Assembly (NCBI RefSeq): GCF_016545825.1
Contig: NC_052613.1
Location: 4,216,001-4,280,000 of the forward strand
Source: Eucalyptus grandis
Taxonomy: Eukaryota > Streptophyta > Magnoliopsida > Myrtales > Myrtaceae
Length of the DNA stretch: 64,000 nucleotides
Direction of reading: 5' to 3'
Of the stretch, positions 35,101 to 46,300 are shown one piece after another (position 1 is the first letter of the stretch; each line of letters begins with the position of its first letter). The notes beneath the pieces are model-generated. The model saw only the letters and a list, made by a program, of their open reading frames with translations. It was not told where the DNA came from and did no database searches. The position numbers were made by a program, and so were the translations under genes.

Positions 35101-37840
35101 TTTATTACGATTGATTATACATCCCTTTCTATATGTTGATTTATCCAGAAAGAAAGAAAAAGGGCTCTTGCTAAGCCATTATTGGATAATTAATTTGTCA
35201 TTTAAGAGAGTATTTAGAGATGTAATGAACAGACTTTGTACCACCTTAAGTTCCTGTTCATGAGCATTTTCTGAGCTTCTTTTGGTGTCTGATATTTCTA
35301 ATTCTAACTTTTATTTTAAAGTATGGAAGAAATTGGCTCAGCCTGTCAAGATGCTGTAAATGGAGTACCATCAAGAAGACCATTCATGGAGATGACCATT
35401 CCTTCTGTTTTGGACAAGACTATAGCACCTCCTGGTACAACTACTTCCTTTAACTAGATTTGTGTTTCCACAATGACGTACGATGGAGGAATTGTCATTT
35501 GATCTTTCAAATCCATGTTCCCACAATGATGTACCACGAAGGAATTGTCATTTGATCTTTTCAAATCCTTTGTCCCACAATAATGTGCACCAAGGAATCA
35601 TTTTTCAATTTAGAACCTCGGAAAGAGAAAGCTTGGACAATGGCAGCACTGGTGCGACAACTCTTAAAACAACTTATCTTTCTCTTCTTGCCCTTGGCAA
35701 GACAATAATTTTGGAAGACCTAAAAAAATGAAGGTGCAGCTCTGGGTAGATGCACTTTATTAGTTATCGGTTGAATTTGATGTGCTTCTAATGTCTTCAG
35801 TGACAAACAAAATGCTTTATCATAATCTACAAATACGTCATCTAAATATGCCTGATTGCAAGTAGGGCTTGTAGCTTCATCTACTACTGATCGTGTAGTG
35901 GCCAAACCGATTTCTTTCCAATTTTCATTTACAACTGATCATGTAGTAAATTGTTTTGGGTGGTCTTTCGTATGTTAGACAAACTTGGAGTCATGCTCTT
36001 TATTGTTCGCTCCTTTATCTTGGACAAGTGTTCTTATGACACCCTCTTACTTGTCTATCCCGGCTGATGTCTCCCATTAGTCCATTCAACTCCTGATTAT
36101 CTAAGATTTGAGTTAAAGCTCTAAATTCTTGATATGAGTTGAGCTTTATTACCATAAAAAATCTCAAATTGGTAGCCCAATGGTGCATTATCCCAAACTT
36201 GTACCCTAAACCAAATCTTCGCATTGTTAAAATGCATATAACATATGCATTTTAATGGATTATCGGACGCAATGCTAGTAGAAGGTAGATTTGGGTAAGG
36301 GGTACCGACAAAGATTGTTTGAGGTAAATCTGTCATGGGGTACCAATTTGGGGTTTTTTATGTGACAAACATTAGTTTAGGATGAATATGACATGGGGTA
36401 ATAGTTTGGAGTTTTAATGGTATGAACGATTACTTAATTGGCGTTAATGAGAATTTTCTTTCTTCATAGGTAAGCATGTGGTCAACTTATTTACCCAATA
36501 CACACCATATAAACCATCAGATGGCAGCTGGATGGATCCTGTTTACAGGGTGAGTTACATTTTGGACACATTTGTATTTCACTTCAAGGCTTCATTTTTC
36601 TGCTTCTTGGAATTTATGCTCAGAGACGAAGTATCTATTGCGATATGTTATTTGATGTCATTTTTTTTTTTATCTAATTCTTTGATTGCAGAAATCCTAT
36701 GCAGACAAATGTTTTTCTTTGATTGACGAGTATTGCCCTGGTTTCAGCTCATCAGTCATTGGCTATGATATGCTTACTCCACCTGATCTTGAGAGAGAAA
36801 TTGGTCTGACAGGTACCCATTTCTGTGGTACCTATGAGTACGACTATACAAGGATATTCCATCATGACTACTAGTACGTGAATAAGCTAAGGAAGAAGTG
36901 GCATTATTCTGTTTCTTGTCAAAGTTGTTATACATATCAACAATTGAGAATATCCCTTCTTTCATTGTTGCCTGCTATGAGTTCTCTTGCAAGTAATGCA
37001 ATTATATTGCCTGTGCTCTTAGCATCTCAGTCAATGCATGCAGTGAGGCCTGGCTCAGATAGGTTCATGTGTTTCTCATTACCTGTTACTCTTTTCTTTT
37101 TTACCTTTTAGGCCATTTGTCATTGTCGTGTTCACTGGCTCTGCCCCCTTCTGCATTATATTGTCAGTCGGATCTTGTTTTGATCTGTAAAGAAATAATC
37201 CAATCATTTTAAAGTGTCGCTTACCAAAAAAAGTAAAGTGCAGTCTAATCAGATCAACAAATAGACCTTGCGAATTTGTTATAACTGGTTCCAGAGCATG
37301 TCATACATAGACAATCATTTTAAATGGGTGTTTGTCCACTCCTATCTAAGCTTCTGGTGTACCTTCTCTTGACAGAATCAATCATGAAAGTTGATGCGCT
37401 TTCCTTTACCTTGAATGTTAGAGGTTGATCTTTTAGATGAACAAGGTTTAGGCAATGACTGCAACTAGTGATTAAACTCTGGGAGCATTGTTAATTTTAT
37501 TCTGCTGGATCTTTTCGCAGGAGGGAATATTTTTCACGGTGCCATGGGTTTGGATTCTCTCTTCCTCATGCGGCCAGTAAAAGGATGGTAATTTTCGAGC
37601 TGAGGATGGAGTCCTGTTTCCCCTCTCTTTCCTGGTACAATGATGTCTTTGCATTCGATCTTTGGCATTCAATCGTGGCCATTTTCTTCCCCCTGTCAAT
37701 GCAGGTCGAACTATAGGACGCCGGTTCAAGGGCTGTACCTGTGTGGAAGTGGCGCGCACCCTGGTGGTGGTGTGACGGGTGCGCCTGGACGCAATGCTGC
37801 CCAGATAGTCCTTCAAGATGTCAAGAAATCTTCCAGTTAA
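29143..37840 (+). CDS. PYROXD2: PYROXD2-like FAD oxidoreductase, tandem copy A; start out of frame
   Basis: Homologue of pyridine nucleotide-disulphide oxidoreductase domain protein 2, related to phytoene-desaturase-like FAD enzymes; the animal protein is mitochondrial and its substrate is unclear. Sixteen exons: 29143-29404, 29513-29674, 31088-31267, 31413-31470, 32414-32464, 32626-32708, 33414-33501, 33845-33886, 33975-34049, 34188-34256, 34723-34838, 35322-35434, 36470-36549, 36692-36812, 37521-37587, 37705-37840. All splice phases fit, and exons 2-16 have exactly the lengths of copy B. The FAD motif (VIGGGHNGL) and the C-terminal [18 protein letters not shown] are present. Exon 1 is 7 nt shorter than in copy B between ATG and the FAD motif, so ATG 29143 reads the wrong frame. 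The correct frame runs back to a stop at 29100 without any ATG; it has only a GTG at 29145. Copy A is thus either a young pseudogene, translated from another start, or affected by a sequence error. Confidence 0.85.
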
Positions 37841-38135
37841 AATGAGAAATCAGTATGTTATTTCTTAGTGGAGCGGTGAAGTCTTTTTGTGATATTCAAT
37901 AATTTCCCACAAAGGAAACAAAAATCTATAATTTATTTCTTCTAATTTATATTTCTATGGCACTTGTTCAAATCAGCTAAATTTTGAAAAAAAAAACGGT
38001 ACAATATTTTTGTGTTTTATACATATAATTTATATTTTAGAATAAAAAATATCATGGTAGATAAATGTACATAAATAAATAATAGAGCATTAAGCATCTT
38101 GCATTCTCCTTGAAAAACACCAACCCATTAGATAG
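37841..38135. other. 3' flank of PYROXD2 copy A, duplicated
   Basis: Aligns with 53064-53405 downstream of copy B, so it belongs to the duplicated block. Probably 3' UTR. Confidence 0.6.
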
Positions 38136-39486
38136 GCCTTCTATGTTTCAAAGTAAACATTTTTTGGGAAAACATTTTCCAAATTTTTCAATGGTTGGTT
38201 CGCTTATGAAAATGAGTTAACAAAAAATATATGTTCTAATTTAAGAAAATGGTTTCCTCTTTAAAAACATTGAAAAACATTTTTTAAAAGATAACTTGGT
38301 AATGGCGCTTGAACTCAAAACTCTATGCTTGAGCACAAAAACTCAACGCTAGTTCCTATTGTCCAAGGGTAGGTCTTCATTGTTTAGGCCTAAGTCCCAT
38401 TGATGCGAGGCCTTTGACCGTGGTGCTAATGGCTGATGCTTGAGCACCTAGGCCCTCGTCCATAAAGTTTAGGTGTGTGATCTCGATACCCAAGCTTGAA
38501 TCCCCAATATTTGAGCTTGGGTCCATAAAGATCGTGTCGAGTCCTTGGCACTCAGACTTGGGTCCCTAGTGCTCGAGCTAGGGTCTATTGAGATCAAGGC
38601 CCAAGACCCTGGTGCCCTCATTTGGGTCCATTGAGGCTAGGTCGGGCCCTTTGGAGACCGGGCCTAGTACCTTGCACTCATGTGCTAATACATCAAGGCC
38701 AAGCCCGGGACGTAAGTGCCATTGCCCCAATCCCCTATGCCCAAATTAGGGTCCATCAAGACTAGATTCAAGACTTTGGTGCCTGTACTTAATTCTCCGA
38801 TCACTTATGCATAAATTATTAGCGCTCAATTAGTGTATGGTTATTGAAGAAAATCAAATTAGATTTTTTATACTAGATAACGGAAATTTTTTTTAGTCTT
38901 TTTTAAATTTCAGTCAAACACTAGAAAATATTGTTATATTCTTGAAAAATGCTCCCAAAATATCACACGTTCTACGAAACAAACAGAAATGTAATATTTT
39001 CAAAAAATATTTTCCAAGAAACTAATTTTCAGAAAAATTAGAATATTTTTCTAGGTATTTGGCTAAAACTTGAGTGTGAACTATAGAGCAATTTCCATTA
39101 TTTGATATAGACAATTTGATTTGATATTTCTAATGAGAATTACTAAATTATTTGAATTTTTTAATAATTTTTATTTTTCTTTTACTTTTTCCTTTTTCCT
39201 CGCCCAATCGGCCATGGCGACTGACGAAAGAAGGAAAAAATAAAAAAAAAAAAATTATTAAAAAGATAGTAAGGAGAATATGCTTGGTCCGAGTTAAAGA
39301 AAGAGGGAGGAAAATGATTTCTTGTTTTCAAAAAGAGGAAATCATTTTCTGCACTTTTAAAATTTTTTTTTTTTTTATTGATGAAAAATATTTTCCTCGA
39401 CTAATTTATTTTATATGAATCAAATATCAGAAAAGTCGGAAATTTTTTTCTTGAATGTTGTTTTTCATAAAATAGACGAAATCTTT
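38136..39486. repeat. AT-rich fold-back repeat at the duplication junction
   Basis: Lies exactly between the right end of copy A and the left end of copy B. The edges are rich in ggaaaacattttcc-type sequence and its inverted forms (38160-38290, 38940-39060). The centre (38320-38790) has loosely periodic 'gcttgggtccataaag' phrases, roughly every 55 bp. It has the look of a non-autonomous element or cluster, but the exact ends are unclear and no protein is encoded. Confidence 0.45.
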
Positions 39487-40548
39487 AATATATGAGATGT
39501 AGGGGGTCAGAAGATGTTGGGGGAGCTACTTTGAGCAGACGGATGGTCTGATCGGGTAGTAACCAAGGAAGGCTTGATAATTGCAAAATGGAATTGGATA
39601 ATCTCTTGAAGGAGGAGGTGTCGTGCCATACAGAATATTCTCCCTTTTTTTTTTCTTAAAAAAATTGTTTTACCTATTTATGGCTTCTATGTTGCAGCTT
39701 TTGCTGATTTGTTTCCCATTGCTTCTGTTTTTATCTCGTGTGGTTTAACTTTCTCTCAATTGCTTGAGCATCTACGTTTTGCAAGATGTCATGAGTCATT
39801 AGTGTTCCATTCCAGAAGGGGCTGCATATTCTAATAATTACTACATGTTTGCAGTAAAATTCTTCTGATGGTCGTCCATCTAATTGGATGGAAAATCTTT
39901 CCAATCTTTTATATTATTGTCCATATGTTTCCCCACCAAATGTGTCATTCTTTCAAGTCTTTTGGATTTGTAGACTAAACGATATCATTGTGCAAATCCT
40001 ACAATGAATGGTGCAATCGATCTTGTTCATAGGTATTCTTAAGGCACTTTTTAAATGTATAAAAAGAGAGATTCAATTTTCAAAGTATTGATTGTGCATA
40101 TCATGAAAACAGCCGGTGCACTGGAAATTACAATATTTCCTTATTCGATTGCATAACAAGTTCCTCGGGGCTACTTTTTAATAGGGTCTTCTCACGAATA
40201 TCCATTATGCACATCCCATCAATGTCCATAAAACTGGTTCATGGGTACTCAAATGAGGAGCTGCTGATAGTACTTCTAGCTAGAACTAGATGCATTGCTT
40301 TCAACACGAAAGTCTTTTGTTTAGATTTGTTGATGAAGGGGACTAAAGTTGTTGCTATTTGGCAGAGATTATCCGGAGCATCCTTACTTATATTTGCAAA
40401 TAAGCAGGATATCAAAGGCGCTCCTACACCAGCAGAAATTGTCAAGGTGAAGCTCTGTGCTTGCAACGTTTAACAGTGTCCATATTAGCCGAGTTTGTCT
40501 GTGTAGAAGTACAAACATCCTAGTTCCTGAGACATTTTGCTGTTTGTG
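39487..40548 (+). pseudogene. ARL2 pseudogene fragment (exons 3 and 4)
   Basis: The part at 39487-39619 matches ARL2 exon 3 (gatgtagggggtcagaag, then tttgagcagacggatggtct), with internal deletions of about 12 and 8 bases that shift the frame. The part at 40365-40446 matches exon 4, including the NKQDIKG-coding part (gcaaataagcaggatatcaa). The intron between them is also homologous. Exons 1, 2 and 5 are missing; homology with the parent stops at 24238/40548. Clearly non-functional, and it marks the second duplication unit. Confidence 0.92.
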
Positions 40549-41039
40549 AGATAAGTAGAAAGTACCGATCAAAGAAAGATAAGTAAAAAGTAGCCTTTTT
40601 ATGGGACCCGCTCGCTCATTCCTTTCTTCGTTTAGTTATTCTCTCTCTCTCGTTTTCTCCTCTCAAGATAATATCAAGTGGTATCATATTACCACGCCGC
40701 CATTGATGCGACGTGCATTTACATATTAAGATTCTATTACAAACACACGTGGCAACTGACTTAAAACTAAACATAAAAAAAAAAGTCCATTGATTAATGA
40801 TGGGTTGCAGGAGTCCCATAAATCAATAATACGAGCAACTTTAATAAATGCTTATAAAAATTAAATGGCTCGCCAACCCACTTGTTTGAGTTTCTCCATT
40901 TTTTTATGTTTTTTTTTGCACAACTTTGTCATTTCATTCTATTTTTCCCCATATTTGTTCATTTCTAAATGAAAAATCTTCATTAGAGAAAAAACCATGA
41001 AAACTTGTATTTCATAAACTTCATAAGGATTACAAGATA
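40549..41039. other. Spacer upstream of PYROXD2-B, partly duplicated
   Basis: From about 40580 to 40700 it resembles 28185-28270 of copy A (gtggtatcata phrase). The remainder is AT-rich with no gene. Confidence 0.5.
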
Positions 41040-41392
41040 AGTACAAATTCTAAAATTTGTTATGAAAAAGTAATTGAGTTTTAAAACTTTTAAAAAGTGC
41101 AACTAAATTTTAAAACTTATCACGAAAGTTTAATCAAGTCATAAAATTTTCAAAAAATTCAATTAAGTCCTAAAAATTATCTCGAAAGTGCAATCGAGTT
41201 CTAAAATTTTCAAAAAGTGCAATTAATGGAAGGACTTAGATTTGACCAATTTCATAAATTTTAGAACTTAATTGTACTTTTTGAAAATTTTAAGATTTAA
41301 TTGCACTTTGTGGTAAGCTTTAAGAGTTAATTGTACTTTTTGAAAAATTTAGAACTTAATTTCATTTTTATAATAAATTTTAGGACTTTTAA
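41040..41392. mobile_element. AT-rich fold-back MITE, family 1, copy 2
   Basis: Same architecture and central sequence as 20445-20775 (gtgcaattaatg, gacttagatttgacc, ataaattttagaacttaat). Internal units of about 55 bp contain 'aaattttcaaaaagtgcaat'. The end arms ctaaaatttgttatgaaa and ataataaattttagg are inverted. It is absent from the corresponding place in duplication copy A. Confidence 0.72.
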
Positions 41393-42248
41393 TGTATTTA
41401 TCCTTTAAGGATTACCAAGGAAACCTCATCCCAGTGGGCTTCATTTTGTGTTGTTTTGCAAAACTTTTATCACATTGCTTCGAGGGCGGTTTTAAAGCAT
41501 TAGACATCGATTCACCGCGAATGTCGAGCGAAGCTGAGAAGTGCAATGGTTGGGCACTCCACTTTGGTTGAACAATTGAACTTGAAGCCAGCTAGATGCG
41601 ATCGTGGTCGGGGCTCTGACAATTGGGAACAACCCCAGACGGAAACTGTAAAGGACAAAGAAAAGTAAAAATAGCTTAGAATATTTGTCAAGTGGAACTG
41701 AAAAAAGGTGCAGTTGCAGCCACTTTGGCTGTGAAAATCGCCCTGCCCTGTTCTTCTTTAAAAAGCCCATAAGATACGTATAAACAAAATCATTATTTCC
41801 TACATTCATTTTCCTTGCTAAATTCATTTTCCTCCCAATTATTACTTTTTTTCCACATACATTTAAAACTCATCATCCAAATTACTATTTCCTTTTTGAC
41901 CAAATAAAGAAAATTACTGTTTTCTTCCTATCCTTCCTCTCCATCTGTTCCCCTCTTTCTTTCCATTTCTTTCCTATCTTTTTTTGGCCAATCATTTCAT
42001 TATTACCTTAGAGTTAAACTGCCTAATGTAGCGTTAAAACAAGACAATTACAGCAACAGTTCTAAAGCTTATCATGATAATACATTCAGAAATCTAAAAC
42101 TCCCAACTCGTACATTTTAATCCATTCATTTTGTTAAGTTTTATTGTCCAAAAATTTTACATGATTAGTTTTAATTGACGGTCATGTAAAATAAAAATAA
42201 AAATTAGTAAAAAAATCATTTGGCATTTTTCTATTATGGAATCTAGGA
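41393..42248. other. Spacer upstream of PYROXD2-B
   Basis: The stretch 41700-42248 aligns with 28300-28780 of copy A. No gene is seen. Confidence 0.5.
42240..42248. repeat. Possible 9-bp target-site duplication, left (gaatctagg)
   Basis: Pairs with gaatctaaa at 43116-43124. The uninserted site in copy A reads gaatttaaa near 28768. Confidence 0.6.
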
Positions 42249-43115
42249 AAAAATTTAAAATGGCCGAATTATCCTTATTTTCTCAAATAAGTTCCCAAGT
42301 AAATCTTGTTTCAAATAAAGATTTGATATGGAATTGATTGTTTCAAATAAAGGTTTGAAGTAGTAATGTTTCAAATAAGAGCCCGACCTAAATTTCCAAT
42401 AGATTAAAGGCATTTTCATCCAATTTTTTTTTTCTTTTTTGGCATCAACCGGCAACCAATGGTCAACAATGGCTCAACAACCCTCGTTGGGCATTGAGAA
42501 GTGCTGGTGAAGGCCTGAAAGCACTTGCCAACTACGAGTGAGGTTGGCGAGGGTCATTAAGCCCTCGCCGACCCCAGGCAAGGGCAACCTTCACTAGATC
42601 GGCGAGGTAGCCTCTTCCACAACCAACGAGGGTTTGCAAGCCCTTACAAGCTGCCGGCATGGTGGTTAAGCCCTTACGGACGGCCATAAGGAGTGGCCTC
42701 CTCTAGGACGAGAGTTGCCTCACCCAAGCGAGGCCATCCCTTGCTTGTGGTTTGCGTGGGGGGCCATCATTGAATCAAGCAAGAGCTTGATGAGGGGCCC
42801 CTGCATTGAGCTCTCTATGGACATCGTCGGTGGCCAATTGGCCATCAACAAAAAGGAAGAATAAGAACTAGCCAAAAAGAAAAAGGAAAGAGAAAAAAAA
42901 AAAAAGATGATGAAAATATGCTTAATGCCGGAAAGTCAGTTCTTTATTTGAAAAAAATATAATCACTTCATATTTTTATTTGAAATGATATCTATTTCAA
43001 ACTTTTGTTTGAAAAAGAAATAGCACTTTAGGCTTTTATTTAAAATAAAATTTATTTTGAACTTTATTTAAGAAAATGATAACACATAAAAAAAGAAATT
43101 TAAGACTTTTCCTTA
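42249..43115. mobile_element. Fold-back MITE with GC-rich core (family 2), 867 bp
   Basis: Present in duplication copy B and absent at the matching position of copy A. The AT-rich arms are inverted: ttattttctcaaataagttc near 42272 against gaactttatttaagaaaatg near 43058, with repeated tttcaaataa/ttatttgaaa phrases. The core (42430-42870) carries ggcgaggg/ccctcgcc motifs like those in 27540-27860. A 9-bp flanking repeat suggests a Mutator-like origin. No transposase. Confidence 0.75.
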
Positions 43116-43334
43116 GAATCTAAATGTAGGAAATGAAGTTTTTTTTAATATTGAAAGGAATCTTGAAAAGAAAATGAGAATCTATGACTGGTCTGCCGTG
43201 TAATCCACTCTCTTCTCCCCTCTTCACTCTCTGAGGAATCCGACTCGATTCGCACTTCACTGAGTCGCAACACGTCCGCGCGCGCTCTCCCTCCAACTCA
43301 ACGGCGGGCCGTGGCCGGGAGCGAGCGCAAGAAG

Positions 43335-46300
43335 ATGTGGCGGAGGGCCTTCACCACCGTCGGCGACGGCGCCCCCTCCCGCGCCCTCAACCTCAAGGAC
43401 AAGCGCTGGGACGCGCTCGTCATCGGCGCCGGCCACAACGGCCTCGCCGCCGCCGCCTACCTCGCCCGCGGCGGCCTCTCCGTCGCCGTCCTCGAGCGCC
43501 GCCACGTCATCGGGGGCGCCGCCGTGACGGAGGAGCTCGTCCCCGGCTTCAAGTTCTCCCGCTGCAGCTACCTCCAGAGCCTTCTCCGGCCTTCCGTCAT
43601 CAAGTGGGTCCCCGCGCATTCGCTCCGATTTCTCCGATTGAATTGACCCGGCATTTCGGAATCGATTGAAGTTTAGATTACGTTATAAATGCGCGATTTT
43701 GGACTGTTTGAAGGGAACTGGAGCTGGGAAGGCATGGGCTGAAGCTGCTGAAGAGGAGTCCGTCGTCGTTCACGCCGTGCCTCGACGGGCGGTACTTGTT
43801 GCTAGGGCCTGACAAGGAGCTTAATCACGCAGAGATTTCAAAGTTCTCGAAACGCGACGCAGAAGCTTATCCAAGGTTTGAACTCTGCTTCTCAGCATTT
43901 GAGTGTTTGTTTGGTAATATCATCCTTTACAACGACCTTTCTGTCGAGCTGTTCTTTCGGGTTATGTGTATAGGAAACTGTTCGTGTTCTTTCTGCTGAA
44001 AACATGAAAAACCATACTTGTCGGATTTCTTTACTCTTTATTGATTTTTTTTTTCTTTTCGTAATTTTACTGTTATTTGGAAAATAGATGCAAAGATAAT
44101 GACTAGTCTTCAATATTCATCTAAATCATCCAATAAAGATTTTTTTTTTCTCCATAGTTTCGAGGAATGACAGCCATTAACTGATGGAAGGAGAATTCTA
44201 TGGTCCCATAGGTGTTTTAATGGGATCACTCCCACATTCTGGAGAAAAAGGGGAAAACTGCGGTCCATCATATCTGCTTTGCATAATCAGTTGTCTGTCC
44301 TAAGGTATTCACGTTAAAAGGAAAGTTAGGGACGCAAAGGGGATCAAAACTTACACTTGATAATGAAAAGTTACAACAGGTAAGGCAAATCACTGACACA
44401 TAGGTTGCAAAAATTTACAAAGTGTAAAGGAAAATTATGATCAAAGTCACATACAAATAATAACACAAATATATTATTAATGTTAGGTAGATTACTATTT
44501 TGTGTAATATTACAGATCATAGGACCCAGAAAACTTATTCCTCAAGGGGAGATTACGCCCTCTAAAGAAAAGTTACAAAATGATATTTTATTGATATATT
44601 AATGTCAGTGAAGACAATTATGTATGTCAAAGGAAAGTTACATTCCATTTGTTAATTTACTGATGATAAGAAAAGATTTTACAATTAACTTAGGCAGATT
44701 GGTATTTTTTTAGTGGAATATTATGAAGATAAGATCCACAGAACTTACAATGACAAAAGGGAAATTACGTTCTGTAAAGAAAAAGTTATTCAATGATATG
44801 TAATAAGTAAATTACTATAGTGAGGAAAATTACAATCAATTAGGTGGGATCCCATCCATTTTTCTTATACTGGAGTGTAGAAGGACCCAGTGATACAGAT
44901 CATTGAATCAAAAAATGCTTTTTGAGAAACAAAGTTTCAAGAACTCTCTCAAAGGGTAATCTGATCTACCAGGTTTGCATGTTGCTTGGTAGTTTGCATG
45001 AAATGGACAATGGTCTAATAACCTCTTCCCTTTCTTTTCCGTTTCATTTGTTCGTCTTCTTTTTTCTTGGGCAATCTGGCGATTAAGCTTGTTTGGAGTG
45101 TAATCTACTGTACATTCCGCACCATTCAGCTTTTGTTAGTATGTAAGATTCTGCTTAGTTTAAGTGGTTCCAATCATTCCATATGCTATAGACCTAACAT
45201 TAAATTGAAAACTCAGGGTTTCCATATTATCTGTGTTTCTGGATATTCTGTAAGTTATCTAATTTAAATGAAATTGTTTTGGTAGTCTTATGAAACATTT
45301 CTTTAAATCATGTCAAACAATTGCCCTTAATAAGATATCTTTTGGTCGTCTTACTTAGAAAAAAATGAAACATTTCCTTAAATTGTGTCAAACAATTGCC
45401 TTTAATAAGATATCAACGTAGTGAAAAATAGGAGGAGAATAGTGCTGATAAATGAATGCTCAGCTGCCTGTTAAGTTGCCTTTCGAAAGTCAACACTGAT
45501 TACATATATTCTAGAGGTATTAACATCAATATATATATAATTGAATTGACTGCTATTTTCGATGAACATGTGAGTGTAAGTGCTTTTCTCTTACTATTGT
45601 TCTCACAACATGAGTGCTTTGTCTTTGCCTTTGTAAATTGTTATCATGACAACTTAAAGTATTTTGCACAGATATGAAAATCAACTAGAGAACTTCTGCA
45701 AATTTATGGATCCCCTTTTTGATTCACCTCCTCCAGAAACTTCCCAAGAGAAATCATCCTTCAGTGACCGGATGAGAGATAAGTCTCATAGATCAGTCTT
45801 TTGGGCTCATTGCCTACGGCGCGCGCTTGACCTTGGGCAAAATGAGATGGTGTAAGGCTTCTTTAACTCAGTTAGAGGTTGGTTTCAGATTTACTAGGTT
45901 CTGATTTTGGGAATGCCACCTAATGTTGGTACATGTGTTGCATAACGAATATGGGACTCAATAGATTTTTTATGAGTTTTGTTGACTTTGGCAGGAATTT
46001 TATGGAACTTATGCTCTCGCCAGCTTCAAAGGTTTTAAATAAATGGTTTGAGGTTGTAAATTACCATTGATCCTTCATACTTTATTTATCTTGGATGGAA
46101 ACTATAGAGCAACAGTTTGTAATCGACAAGAATCACAGTGTCACTTAATGGGGTTGATTGATAAGATCACTGTTCGATTGATCAGGAAATTTTTTCATCA
46201 AATATGTTTTGCCTATTTTGAAGATTCTGAAATCCTTGGACTCTCTATATGATAAAGCACAATATTAGTAACTACATTCTCCATGTTACTAATTATATTC

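Larger units (their letters stand above)
23166..38135 (+). repeat. Segmental duplication, copy A (ARL2 exon 3 to PYROXD2-A 3' flank)
   Basis: Homology with 39487-53405 is visible in coding exons, introns and the 3' flank. The left limit falls at ARL2 exon 3. The right limit lies near 38135, where ttgcattctccttgaaaaac matches ttgcattctcgttgaaaaac near 53375. Copy A holds about 3.9 kb (24238-28185) that copy B lacks, including the last ARL2 exon and two repeat elements. Confidence 0.88.

Noticed and set aside
36940..36950. Other single GNATATNC matches, for example in PYROXD2 introns
   Set aside because: A six-fixed-base motif is expected roughly every 4 kb by chance; only the paired, G-box-flanked sites were kept.
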